Positions 1-8,302 are shown, numbered from the stretch's first letter. The stretch: DNA of 13,562 nt from Planctomycetaceae bacterium (GCA_003503535.1 DOCI01000086.1:1-13562); one strand, 5' to 3'. The notes: generated by a model not told the origin, from the sequence alone. Program-made: numbers and translations.

Positions 1-506
1 ATAGCGTCGTCGACAATGGTTGGATAATAGGTGTGAGCGATCGTCTGAGATTTCCAGCCATAGAATTCATCGAAACCGTGCGAGTTTGGATTCTTTGCTC
101 CCGATTCATTCGTATGCCCCAACCCCCATTTCCCGAATGCCCCTGTCGCGTAGCCGGACGCTTTGAACAGTTCGGGAAGGACAATCATTTCAGGGTCGAG
201 TTCCGCATTCTTTTCTCCACTCAAGTTTCCTCGCAGATAACAGTGTCCTGAATGTTGCCCAGTCATCAACACGGCTCGCGAAGGGCTGCACACGGTATTG
301 CCTGAGTAATGGGCCGTGAATTTCAGGCCTTCTGCAGCCAGTCGGTCGATATTTGGAGTTGTCAATTTCTCTTGTCCGTAGCAGGACAAATCTCCATAGC
401 CCAGATCATCGGACAGAATGTAGATAACATTCGGAGAATTCGCAGCTGGCAAACTGCTGCTGGCAAGAAGGAAAACTGTTACGACAGAGAGGAATAATTT
501 GATCAT
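1..506 (-). CDS. Secreted arylsulfatase, N-terminal part (runs off left edge)
   Basis: Reading leftward from ATG at 506-504 gives 168 residues with no stop before the window edge. Residues 1-22 are a signal peptide (hydrophobic LFLSVVTVFLLASSS, then LPAA), so the enzyme is exported. The mature N-terminus carries the sulfatase metal motif LSDDLGYGD (Asp33, Asp34). CSPSR at 73-77 is the C-x-P-S-R signature whose cysteine is converted to formylglycine, the catalytic nucleophile. GKWGLG at 125-130 supplies the conserved lysine. Family members hydrolyse sulfate esters, and planctomycetes carry many for sulfated polysaccharides; this substrate cannot be read from the N-terminus. Activity needs a formylglycine-generating enzyme, not seen here. 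A GAGG element about 6 nt before the ATG supports the start. Divergent from the large gene at 1167. Confidence 0.93.
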   Translation of the reverse strand, partial: MIKLFLSVVTVFLLASSSLPAANSPNVIYILSDDLGYGDLSCYGQEKLTTPNIDRLAAEGLKFTAHYSGNTVCSPSRAVLMTGQHSGHCYLRGNLSGEKNAELDPEMIVLPELFKASGYATGAFGKWGLGHTNESGAKNPNSHGFDEFYGWKSQTIAHTYYPTIVDDA

Positions 507-1166
507 AGCGACCTCGCATATTCTTATTCATGTTGGGATCTCAGAAAATTCACAATAGCTTCCCAGGGTACCAGTGTCGAGTATCATCCCATTTTGGGCA
601 TAGTTCCCTACTGTCTCCAACCGGATAATCCTGTCAGATAAAACGACTGCTGCGATTACGATTACAGCAGATTTCCTTTCTGAATTCTTCATCCGGGCTG
701 CAAAGGACAGGACCACTCCAGTTGACTCAAGCGGAAGCTCTATGACTCTGGCATTGATAGAGAATTCATGAAATCTTTATTAAAACCGGCAGGGGGCAAA
801 AGTCTACAGAAGGCAGACTGTCAGAACAAAACCCTATATAATAAGGGGTAAAATTCGATTTGGTGTGCAATCAGAGATCTCAATATTATTCCCGGAATTG
901 AACCAGGAGGTATTGAGTATTATGAAGCGTGCGTGATATCCTCAGCTCTGCTCAGTTTTACTGATCTCTACCAGTGATACAGTCAGAAATTTATCCCGTG
1001 GAGGGAAGTTTGTCATGAGATCCTGGCGATAAAACAATGAGGATATTTCAGGATCGTTGTTAAGCTATTGATCATCACATCTGTGGCATGCTTTCCCAAC
1101 AGCAAACTCAGTGCTCAATTCGAGTGCGAAGCGTTCACCAGTCACTCAAATCACAAAGGCTGCATA
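507..1166. other. 660-bp divergent spacer with small leader-like ORFs
   Basis: Spacer between the divergent sulfatase and giant-protein genes, presumably holding promoters for both. It contains a perfect TATAAT at 837-842 inside a short inverted repeat (CCCT...AGGG), without a convincing -35 box 17 bp upstream. It also has AGGAGG at 905-910 before a four-codon ORF (922-936, MKRA), GGAGGG at 1000-1005 before a five-codon ORF (1015-1032, MRSWR), and an eight-codon ORF (1037-1063, MRIFQDRC). No longer convincing gene was seen on either strand. Leader function is inference. Confidence 0.4.
837..842 (+). promoter_or_regulatory. Candidate -10 box (TATAAT)
   Basis: A perfect TATAAT lies about 325 bp upstream of the chosen start of the giant gene and before the mini-ORFs. 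No good TTGACA-like hexamer sits at 16-18 bp upstream, so this is only a weak promoter candidate; it would imply a long 5' leader. Confidence 0.25.
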
Positions 1167-4100
1167 ATGAAATCATTAGGACGATTGCTCACCATCCGTA
1201 ATCATTCAAGTCGAGAAATCTCTCGCCGATACCGTCAGGGAGGTTCCAGTAGAGACGCGACTCAGATGGTGAGTGTGGAATCGCTCGAATCACGCGTCGT
1301 CCTTTCCTGTTCATGTACGGGTGTAGGGGGAACGACAACTCTTCTTTCGACAAATGCCAATCCCGGAAACTCCGCACAATATGGCGATCACGTTGTTGCG
1401 AATGATCAGTTCGTAGTGGTTGGGGCTCAATTTGAAGACAGTACAACAGCAACGAATTCCGGCGTTGTTTATGTTTACGATGCCACCTCAACTTCAACGA
1501 CTCCGCTGTTCGTGATTGAGAATCCACAAGGCAACAGCAATGGCCTGTTTGGTAGCGATATTGCGATCGATGGCACGAATCTCGTTGTCGGTGCCCGGGG
1601 AACCGGCAAAGCTTATCTGTACGATTTAAGTGGTCCGACCCTCAATGGTCCTGTTGTGATCAGCAAGCCCTCGGGAATTCAGGGTCAATTTGGCGATTCC
1701 GTGGCAATCTCTGGAAATAAAATTGTCGTGGGCGATTACGCCAGCGACTTCTCTAATAAAGGAGCCGCGTATGTTTACGAGTTGACCATCGATACCAATA
1801 CCCTGCAACAGCAGGTGACTCATCGGCTCACAATTACTAACCCCGGCGACAACAGTGTCCAATTCTCTCGGCAGAACCTCGCCATCTCCGGTGATACGCT
1901 TGCCATCGGAGCTTTTAATCAAGTCACCAATGGAACTTCAGGTGTTCAACGTGGGCGCGTTTATGTCTACGATTTGAGTTTCAGTCCTTATGTGGCCACG
2001 CTGACCAATACAATCAACAATCCCAATATCGGAACGTCCGACAACTTCGGTTTTTCCCTTGATATTGACGGGGACACCTTGGCCGTCGGTGCTCAAACCA
2101 GCAGTGTCCTGGGGAGTGAAGTTGGACAAGTGCACGTTTACGATCTGGCGGGCAGTACAATCGCTCCGGTACTTACGATCAATCATCCTGAACCGACAAT
2201 CGGTGGTCGCTTCGGAAGTGATCTGGCTCTTTCCGGGCGAACATTGGCGGTCTCAGCTCGACTGGCCGACCCTAACAGTGTGACCGATGCAGGACGGGCT
2301 TATCTGTTCGATCTCGACAGCGCAACTCCGGGGACGCCAACCAGCATCTTCGAGAACCCGACCCCAGCTGCTTTCGATACGTTCGGAACCGCAATTGATC
2401 TCACTGGCGATCTGGTTGTCATTGGAGCACCCACCGATGATACTCGTAAAGATCTGGGAGAAACGACAAATGTCAACGATGGAGCCGCCTACATCTTTGG
2501 ATTTGGTTCTGTCAATAATCCTCCGACAATTGGCGATGACAGCTTCACGATCGAGGAAAACCGCAGCAGTGGCACTGTTGTCGGGACTGTCATCGGGAAC
2601 GATGTCGATATTGATAATGTGCTGACGTACTCCATCACAGGGGGCAATACAGCCGGGGCTTTTGCGATTGATTCCATGACGGGTGAAATTACCGTTGCCA
2701 ACGCATCAGCCATCGACTTCGAAACCAACCCCAGCTTTACGCTGACCGTGCAGGTGGAAGATCAATGTGGCGAGTTCGACACAGCCGATGTGACGATCGA
2801 CCTGTCCGACCTGGAAACCTCTCTCTCTATCGATGACGTGACTTTAATTGAAGGCGATTCCGGCACCGTCAATGCAATCTTCACTGTGACGAGTGCAAAT
2901 CGAATTGATGCCGGGTTTAGTGTCGAATTCGCAACCGCTGATGGCTCAGCTTCGTTCGCAGATTATGTCGCACAGTCGGGAACGCTCAGTTTTGTGGGAC
3001 AGGCTGGCGAAATGCAGTCCATCACAGTTGAAATCACTCCCGAAGATCTTGCCGAGATGGATGAAGATTTCTTTGTGAATCTCTTCAACCTCGCCGGCTC
3101 GAACGATGTCACCATTGTCGATGCCAGTGGACTGGGGACAATCATCAATGAAGACTACGTCCCTGTTTCCGATGCCGGCGGTCCTTATGAAATTTCAGAA
3201 GGAGATGACCTGTCCCTCGATGCCTCGGCTTCAACCGATGCCGATTCGACTTCACTGACCTATCGCTGGGATGTCGACGGAGATGGCGACTACGATGAAA
3301 ACATCACCGGAGCTACGCCCACTCTGACCAACGCTCAACTGGCCGCACTCGGCTTGAACGATGGGCCTCAAAGTGTGAACGTGACTGTCGAAGTGAGTGA
3401 CGGGACGAATGTTTCTACTGCTCAGACAACTCTGACCATCAATAACGTGGCTCCGGATATTACCATCCTCAATTCGAGCAACAGTAATTTCGACGACATC
3501 TCCGAAAGTGGCTATGTCACACTCGATGGATCGTTTTTTGATCCTGCCCTGAATGCCGACACTCACACTGTGACTGTTGACTGGGGTGATGGCTCAGCCA
3601 TCGAGTCGATTTCTGTCGATCAACTCAACGATTCGTTCGCAGGTGGGCATCAATATGCAGCCGGAGGCATCTATACGATTCTGGTCACTGCCATCGACGA
3701 AGATGGAGGCACTTCTTCAACCTTGACGACTCAGGCAATCGTGCAGGGGATCAATGTGATCGACGGCGAGTTATTCATCATCGGTTCGGACAGTAACGAT
3801 CTGGTTTTTGTCACGAAGTATTGCAACAGCTACCACATCCTGACGGCTTTCGGTGGATGCAATATCAACTACGTAACGCAATCAACTTCGGGTATTAGTT
3901 CTCTGACGATATTGACCGGATCTGGTAACGATTACGTGAAGGTGGATAATCGCGTAAAAACTCCAACTCTGATTGATGGCGGAAGTGGAAACGACTGGCT
4001 CTCTGGAGGAGGCGGCATGACGGCCATCCTCGGCGGTTCTGGCAACGACATGCTCTACGGCCATAACGGGAATGATATTCTGATCGGCGGGCTTGGCAGT

Positions 4101-4367
4101 GATCTCGTTTCCGGCGGCTCTGGCCAGGATATTCTAATCGGCGGCACGACCAATCTGGATAACGATTATGCCGGATTGATGTTACTGCTCGACACCTGGA
4201 ATGGCGGCGGCTCCTTTTCGAGCCGTGTCTCTCTGGTCGCCGCCGAACTGGAAGTGACTGACGATGGTGAACGCGATCTCCTGATTGACTTCCAGGGACG
4301 TGACCTGTTCTTTGATGGCATGAACGATATTCTTCTGGGTGCCCGTAACAGCGACGAAGTCGTGTAG
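1167..4367 (+). CDS. Giant secreted/surface protein: FG-GAP propeller, cadherin, Calx-beta, PKD, RTX repeats
   Basis: 1066 residues from ATG 1167, preferred over TTG 1068 because AAAGG lies 7 nt upstream and the N-terminus then matches planctomycete exported giants: a basic stretch, then LESRVVLS at 40-47 (LEPR-XLL type), a presumed export/sorting element. Seven FG-GAP-like blades begin near residues 72, 128, 175, 233, 294, 349 and 406 (pattern FGxxLAIxGDTLAVGA), enough for one seven-bladed beta-propeller. Next come a cadherin-like domain (452-547, with LTYSITGG and IDSMTGEI), a Calx-beta-like domain (549-662, FATADGSASFADY), two PKD-like domains (about 665-763 with WDVDGDGDYD; 764-860 with VDWGDGS), and RTX-type GGSGND repeats (about 938-993) expected to bind calcium. 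No C-terminal PEP-CTERM or LPXTG signal is visible. Domain names come from motif reading. The likely role is adhesion, cell contact or matrix; ligand unknown. Confidence 0.9.
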   Translation: MKSLGRLLTIRNHSSREISRRYRQGGSSRDATQMVSVESLESRVVLSCSCTGVGGTTTLLSTNANPGNSAQYGDHVVANDQFVVVGAQFEDSTTATNSGVVYVYDATSTSTTPLFVIENPQGNSNGLFGSDIAIDGTNLVVGARGTGKAYLYDLSGPTLNGPVVISKPSGIQGQFGDSVAISGNKIVVGDYASDFSNKGAAYVYELTIDTNTLQQQVTHRLTITNPGDNSVQFSRQNLAISGDTLAIGAFNQVTNGTSGVQRGRVYVYDLSFSPYVATLTNTINNPNIGTSDNFGFSLDIDGDTLAVGAQTSSVLGSEVGQVHVYDLAGSTIAPVLTINHPEPTIGGRFGSDLALSGRTLAVSARLADPNSVTDAGRAYLFDLDSATPGTPTSIFENPTPAAFDTFGTAIDLTGDLVVIGAPTDDTRKDLGETTNVNDGAAYIFGFGSVNNPPTIGDDSFTIEENRSSGTVVGTVIGNDVDIDNVLTYSITGGNTAGAFAIDSMTGEITVANASAIDFETNPSFTLTVQVEDQCGEFDTADVTIDLSDLETSLSIDDVTLIEGDSGTVNAIFTVTSANRIDAGFSVEFATADGSASFADYVAQSGTLSFVGQAGEMQSITVEITPEDLAEMDEDFFVNLFNLAGSNDVTIVDASGLGTIINEDYVPVSDAGGPYEISEGDDLSLDASASTDADSTSLTYRWDVDGDGDYDENITGATPTLTNAQLAALGLNDGPQSVNVTVEVSDGTNVSTAQTTLTINNVAPDITILNSSNSNFDDISESGYVTLDGSFFDPALNADTHTVTVDWGDGSAIESISVDQLNDSFAGGHQYAAGGIYTILVTAIDEDGGTSSTLTTQAIVQGINVIDGELFIIGSDSNDLVFVTKYCNSYHILTAFGGCNINYVTQSTSGISSLTILTGSGNDYVKVDNRVKTPTLIDGGSGNDWLSGGGGMTAILGGSGNDMLYGHNGNDILIGGLGSDLVSGGSGQDILIGGTTNLDNDYAGLMLLLDTWNGGGSFSSRVSLVAAELEVTDDGERDLLIDFQGRDLFFDGMNDILLGARNSDEVV

Positions 4368-4397
4368 TGGATTGTTCCGCTTAAAACTTCGGGTTGT

Positions 4398-4422
4398 GTG
4401 CCACTGGCAAAGCCGGTGCCAC
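4398..4422. repeat. Short near-palindromic intergenic repeat
   Basis: A 25-nt near-palindrome with arms of 11 nt around AAA: GTGCCACTGGC pairs with GCCGGTGCCAC with one C/C mismatch and one T/G wobble. It starts 30 nt after the giant gene's stop. From memory, phrases built on CACTGGC-AAA-GCCAGTG recur in planctomycete intergenic regions; genome copy number cannot be judged from one copy. Confidence 0.5.
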
Positions 4423-4483
4423 TCTAATATTTAATTGGAACAGGGCAGGAGTCAGCTTCTGGACACACAGATTTGAAAATCAT

Positions 4484-4512
4484 ACGGGATGAGCAGATAA
4501 CGCTCATCCCGT
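4484..4512. terminator. Bidirectional intrinsic terminator between convergent genes
   Basis: Perfect 11-bp inverted repeat, ACGGGATGAGC pairing with GCTCATCCCGT around a 7-nt loop (AGATAAC). On the plus strand it is followed by TCTTTCATTT; on the minus strand by ATGATTTTCAAAT. It lies between the stop of the giant gene (4367) and the stop of the leftward DUF2071 gene (4562), so it can end transcription from both sides. Confidence 0.8.
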
Positions 4513-4561
4513 TCTTTCATTTCGCAGCGACTTTAGCCGCCACTGTAAAACTAGACTTGGT

Positions 4562-5260
4562 CTACTTTGGTTGTTGCAGTCGGGAGGGATACAGGACACT
4601 CACTGGAGAGCCCTGAGCGTAGAGCACATTGTGAGGTTGCTGATCGTTGAGGAAGGAAAATTCTTTTCCGTAATTGATGGCGTAGTCCACATTGATCTCA
4701 TACTGTGTGACTTCGCAGCAATTCCACTGGGGATGCCTGACCTCATACTCGAGCGTGTAGTTTGGGGCTTTTGCATACCCCCAGTAATGTTCTGTAATAA
4801 ACTCACTGATAGAATTGTTCGCGGGGAGAGTCAGTTCGGATTCGATCGTTGCGGAGATCGAGTTTTTAACTTTGTTCATCCAGGAATAGGAATGGTGTTT
4901 GTCTTCATTGCAATGATCCATAGGCAATGTGACATAATTTTCATGGAAGAGTGTATTGGAAATGAATGGGATCGAAGCTTTCGGAACGATCTCCTTAATA
5001 AACGTCACAGCCCGAATCGAGGGGTCTTTGTCGGGAGCGACATAGAATCGCAAATTGACTTCTTCAAAGGATTGATGAAAAGGAATCGGTATTCCTGCAA
5101 TACTCATCCGATTGAACAGAAACGCAACCAGACTCACATAGACCTGGCCGTCAAAGGCATCAAGCTTCGTCCCCATGGGAACAAATGGCTGTAATACCGC
5201 GGGGTCGACAACATAGTTTGCCAGTAATAAATGCTCCCAGCGTGCGGATAGAAAATTCAT
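4562..5260 (-). CDS. DUF2071 (YqjF-like) protein
   Basis: 232 residues, about the full length for this family. The N-terminus FLSARWEHLLLANYVVDP, the following LQPFVPMGTKLDAFDG and VYVSLVAFLF match the pattern of DUF2071 proteins (W..L...NY.vdP..L.p.lP.g..ld.fdG...vslv.f). The family is related in fold to acetoacetate decarboxylase, but no reaction is established for it and I assign none. There is no signal peptide or membrane segment, so it is probably cytoplasmic. It lies 213 bp downstream of ftsK in the same direction; the spacer contains hairpins, so independent transcription is as likely as read-through. No strong Shine-Dalgarno motif precedes the ATG at 5260. It ends against the bidirectional terminator at 4484-4512. 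Confidence 0.85.
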   Translation of the reverse strand: MNFLSARWEHLLLANYVVDPAVLQPFVPMGTKLDAFDGQVYVSLVAFLFNRMSIAGIPIPFHQSFEEVNLRFYVAPDKDPSIRAVTFIKEIVPKASIPFISNTLFHENYVTLPMDHCNEDKHHSYSWMNKVKNSISATIESELTLPANNSISEFITEHYWGYAKAPNYTLEYEVRHPQWNCCEVTQYEINVDYAINYGKEFSFLNDQQPHNVLYAQGSPVSVLYPSRLQQPK

Positions 5261-5341
5261 AAGTCAGCGATTCGTTATTGGAAATGATAATCTCTACTTT
5301 ATAGCAAATACGAAAATTACCTGCAGGGTTTAGCAGGAGCA

Positions 5342-5427
5342 AACCCAGCGTTTTAGGACATTTGGTGCCCATGAGACAGCAGGTACCATTTAAAAATGCT
5401 TTAACTGCTGCTCATCATCGCTGGGTT
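5342..5427. other. Nested inverted repeats downstream of ftsK
   Basis: AACCCAGCG at 5342-5350 is complementary to CGCTGGGTT at 5419-5427. Inside it CAGCAG (5377-5382) pairs with CTGCTG (5405-5410) around an innermost CATTT-AA-AAATG palindrome. On the minus strand it starts 46 nt past the ftsK stop, so it could form the 3' end structure of the ftsK mRNA or a processing site. There is no clear U-tract, so it is not called a terminator. Confidence 0.4.
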
Positions 5428-5473
5428 AGGGTAGGCCTCGACAATTACGATTGCGGAATCAGTTCCAGCTTGA

Positions 5474-7786
5474 TCATGCCATCGCGTAATCGTCAGCTTC
5501 TTCGCCGTTCTGGACAGCTTCCCATTGCTCGGGTGTGTAGAGGACTTCGCGCGCCTGGGAGCCGTTGTACTCGCCAACGATGCCATCCTCGGCCATGTAG
5601 TCGATCAATCTTGCACCGCGTCCGTAACCTACACCCAAAGCACGTTGCAGTAGTGAAACCGAGCCGCGACCTTCGCGAACGACAACTTCAATCGCCTGTT
5701 CGTAAAGCTCATCGCGATCCTTAATCGCTTCCATTCCGCGTTGCACACCGCCGCTCGATTCCGACGTGACCTGCGAAAGTTCCGTCGAGTACTCGGGCTC
5801 ATGTTTGCCCAGGAATTGAATCACACCGTTCACTTCTTCATCGCTGACATACGTTCCCTGAGCCCGGCTCAAATTACTTGTGCCCGGTGCCAGGTACAGC
5901 ATGTCACCATTACCGAGCAGACGTTCGGCTCCCATTTCATCGAGCACAACCCGGCTATCGGTTCGGCTGGCGACCTGGAAGGAGACGCGAGCTGGCAGGT
6001 TCGATTTGATCAAACCGGTAATCACATCGACCGTCGGTTTTTGCGTTGCCAGGACCAGATGAATGCCGACCGCACGAGATTTCTGAGCCAGACGAATAAT
6101 GTGTCCCTCGGCATCTTTGCCGGAGGTCATCATCATGTCGGCCATCTCGTCGGCGATGATCACAATGTAAGGCATCTTTTCCGGAACCTGATCCGCTTCA
6201 ATCGATCCGGCTTCAACGCCCATCTTTTTCAGCACCGCTTCACGGCTCATTTTGTTGAAACCGTCCAGATGTCTCACGCCGCATTGAGCCAGAATTTCGT
6301 AGCGTTCTTCCATTTTGTCGACTGCCCACGCGAGCACTGCTTCCGCTTTTTTCATGTCCGTAATGACCGGATTCATCAAATGCGGAATTTTCATGTAAGG
6401 CGAAAGCTCGACCATCTTCGGATCGATCATCAACATCTTGACCTGCTCTGGGCTACGGGTCATCAGCAGCGAGAGAATCAATGTGTTGAGACAGACCGAC
6501 TTACCCGTACCGGTTCGACCGGCAATCAACAGGTGAGGCATTTTCGCCAGATCGACCGTCATCGCGCGACCGGAAACATCTTTGCCTAAGAAGAGAGGCA
6601 GACTCATATCTGCATTCTCTTCCGCACTGGCTTCAATCAGTTCCTTCATGCGGACCATCACCCGCTTTTCATTCGGAACTTCAACGCCAACGGTATTCTT
6701 ACCGGGAATTGGAGAAACAATTCGCACTGCTGGAACCCGCAGCGCAATCGCCAGATCGTCGGCCAGTGCCGTCACTTTCGAGACGCGCAGACCTGGCTCC
6801 AGATCAAGCTCAAATTGCGTGACCACCGGACCGGTATCGATCTCGGAGACCTTCACATTCAGATTGAATTCCTGAAATGTTTTTTCAAGAGTCGCAGCTG
6901 CGATCTGCGCCTTTTTGGCAAGCAGGTCATACGGAAACTCTTCAGCTTCTTCGAGAAGCTCGAGAGGCGGTAATTCAAAAGGGACCGCATCAGCTACTTC
7001 CTCCTCGACAAGTTCGCCACGTTTCGCATCGTGTGAATTTGCAGGAGGATTCACTTTGAAAGGAAGCGCAGAGTCTTCTTCATCCTCATTGTAAGCCTCT
7101 GAAACCTGCTCAACAGGAGCGACAGCTTTTGCTCTAGGCAAAACCGTTTGTTTCACAGGAGCTTCGCACAAGGGCATGTCGAGCAGTGTCTGCTTTTCAA
7201 TCTCTTTTGTGTTCGGCTGTGCAGGTCGAATTTTCGCCAGCAACAGCGTTATCGGCAACAGGAAAAACTTTCTGATGATTGCCATCGCAAACAATTCCGC
7301 GGAAAGCATCAGTCCGGCCAGCATAAGTGTCATCAGGACAAGTGTCGAGCCGACCATGGAGAACTTCTTCTCCAGCATTAGCACACCCATCGCACCGACA
7401 CGTCCTCCACTGCCGTAGAGTCCGGGATTTCCCAGAGCCGGCAGAAACAGATTGAGAGCCGTCGCGGCTGAAAAGACGATGAAGCCAATCCCGAGTCCAC
7501 GTAGGAACAAATCCTTAACGGGACGTGTCGAGAAAAGGCGTAAATCGAAAACAATAGCCGAGACAATCAGAATATAGCAGGCGTAGCCGAGACTGTTCAT
7601 GAACAGATTGGCAACGCGAGCTCCCATCGGTCCACACAGATTGGAAACGGTCTCTGCCAAAGGATAGACAGCATTTGCGGGAGCATCGAGCGGATCATAA
7701 CTGATCAAACTGAGCGCAACGAACAGCAACAGGGCAAAGAGCCCCAATGCTGCCAGATCAGTCTTTAAACGCTCGTAATCAATCAT
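5474..7786 (-). CDS. ftsK: DNA translocase FtsK
   Basis: 770 residues. The N-terminal 185 residues hold about four membrane segments (near 13-30, 65-81, 95-117 and 145-185) that anchor it at the division septum. A linker (about 190-285) is short and acidic. The motor follows: alpha/beta RecA-like region with Walker A GRTGTGKS at 423-430, Walker B IVIIADE at 541-547, then LVLATQKPTVDVITG and RVSFQVASRTDSRVVLD, typical of the FtsK/SpoIIIE core. Residues 690-755 are the winged-helix gamma domain (DELYEQAIEVV...SVSLLQRALGVGYGRGARLID), which reads polar DNA sequences and activates XerCD in well-studied members. The role is to pump chromosome ends out of the closing septum. The motor motifs vary from the common GATGSGKS and VDE. 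No clear Shine-Dalgarno precedes the ATG; a REP-like inverted repeat lies 14 nt upstream. Many planctomycetes lack FtsZ but keep FtsK. Confidence 0.97.
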   Translation of the reverse strand: MIDYERLKTDLAALGLFALLLFVALSLISYDPLDAPANAVYPLAETVSNLCGPMGARVANLFMNSLGYACYILIVSAIVFDLRLFSTRPVKDLFLRGLGIGFIVFSAATALNLFLPALGNPGLYGSGGRVGAMGVLMLEKKFSMVGSTLVLMTLMLAGLMLSAELFAMAIIRKFFLLPITLLLAKIRPAQPNTKEIEKQTLLDMPLCEAPVKQTVLPRAKAVAPVEQVSEAYNEDEEDSALPFKVNPPANSHDAKRGELVEEEVADAVPFELPPLELLEEAEEFPYDLLAKKAQIAAATLEKTFQEFNLNVKVSEIDTGPVVTQFELDLEPGLRVSKVTALADDLAIALRVPAVRIVSPIPGKNTVGVEVPNEKRVMVRMKELIEASAEENADMSLPLFLGKDVSGRAMTVDLAKMPHLLIAGRTGTGKSVCLNTLILSLLMTRSPEQVKMLMIDPKMVELSPYMKIPHLMNPVITDMKKAEAVLAWAVDKMEERYEILAQCGVRHLDGFNKMSREAVLKKMGVEAGSIEADQVPEKMPYIVIIADEMADMMMTSGKDAEGHIIRLAQKSRAVGIHLVLATQKPTVDVITGLIKSNLPARVSFQVASRTDSRVVLDEMGAERLLGNGDMLYLAPGTSNLSRAQGTYVSDEEVNGVIQFLGKHEPEYSTELSQVTSESSGGVQRGMEAIKDRDELYEQAIEVVVREGRGSVSLLQRALGVGYGRGARLIDYMAEDGIVGEYNGSQAREVLYTPEQWEAVQNGEEADDYAMA

Positions 7787-7800
7787 GGTTTCACTAAATA

Positions 7801-7865
7801 AGTAGGACAGGCTTCCAGCCTGTTCATCGATATTTCAATCAGACAGGCTGGAAGCCTGTCCTACT
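7801..7865. repeat. REPIN-like inverted REP pair upstream of ftsK
   Basis: Perfect 23-bp inverted repeat: arms 7801-7823 and 7843-7865 around a 19-nt spacer. Each arm, read inward, carries the tetranucleotide GTAG followed by a small hairpin (ACAGGCT-TCC-AGCCTGT). GTAG plus palindrome is the known layout of REP sequences mobilised by RAYT (TnpA-REP) transposases, and an inverted pair is the REPIN/BIME arrangement. The element ends 14 nt from the ftsK start codon and would be in its mRNA leader if transcription starts upstream. Related arms lie at 9941-9963 and 10125-10279. No RAYT gene is in the window. Confidence 0.75.
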
Positions 7866-7910
7866 GGGTTCATTTTATCCATTGAAATTGCAGGTTCAAA
7901 AATCAACGAC

Positions 7911-7940
7911 CGGGGGCGGACCTCCATGCTGCCGCCCCCG
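7911..7940. terminator. GC-rich hairpin, terminator-like or part of an ncRNA
   Basis: Arms CGGGGGCGG (7911-7919) and CCGCCCCCG (7932-7940) pair perfectly around a 12-nt loop. On the minus strand it is followed after 8 nt by TTTTT, on the plus strand by TTTCG. No annotated gene ends here on either strand, so it is either the end of an unrecognised small RNA or another intergenic palindrome. Confidence 0.4.
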
Positions 7941-8232
7941 TTTCGCTGCTATGACATCCGTGCAAAGCACAAATCGAACGAGCCTCAACTCATCATCAGG
8001 GATCATCCTCCAGATTACTCCCCCTTGCGTGACGATGTTTATGAGACTCTGACGTCCGAAGTTCACTCGCGGCCAGAACGGTAGTGATGCGACAGGATAG
8101 AAGTGTCCTCATCAGTTACAGTCGGATCGCTACGAATGACACGAACCAATACAATCTCAACACAAACCTATCACACATTTCGCGGTGTGTCGTAAATTTG
8201 CAACATTCCTATGATGTTTTTTTGCATCACTC

Positions 8233-8256
8233 TGATAAGTGATAACGATTCTATCA
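8233..8256. promoter_or_regulatory. Operator-like TGATA palindrome
   Basis: Outer half-sites TGATA (8233-8237) and TATCA (8252-8256) enclose a second TGATAAC starting at 8240. The pattern resembles Fur/MntR-type binding sites (TGATAAT...ATTATCA) but the spacing is imperfect and it is about 360 bp before the transporter start. It may be a metal-regulator site only if a distant promoter is used. Confidence 0.2.
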
Positions 8257-8302
8257 GTTCGTTACGCTGGTTATATCGATTCTAAGAGTTCAGCGGCTCA
8301 AT

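Noticed and set aside
1068..1166. TTG start at 1068 for the giant gene
   Set aside because: The added 33 residues look like noise, and ATG 1167 has a spaced AAAGG and the expected N-terminal motif layout.
4571..5194. 207-codon plus-strand ORF opposite the DUF2071 gene
   Set aside because: The minus-strand frame shows clear family motifs over its full length; the plus frame shows none.
5741..6589. Long plus-strand ORF of 282 codons antisense to ftsK
   Set aside because: It lies wholly inside ftsK on the other strand; its His/Arg/Phe-rich composition is typical of an antisense shadow.
8080..8125. Minus strand CTGATGAG followed by a small stem, resembling a hammerhead ribozyme core
   Set aside because: The GAAA segment required after stem II is absent, and no matching stem I/III pairing with a cleavage triplet was found.
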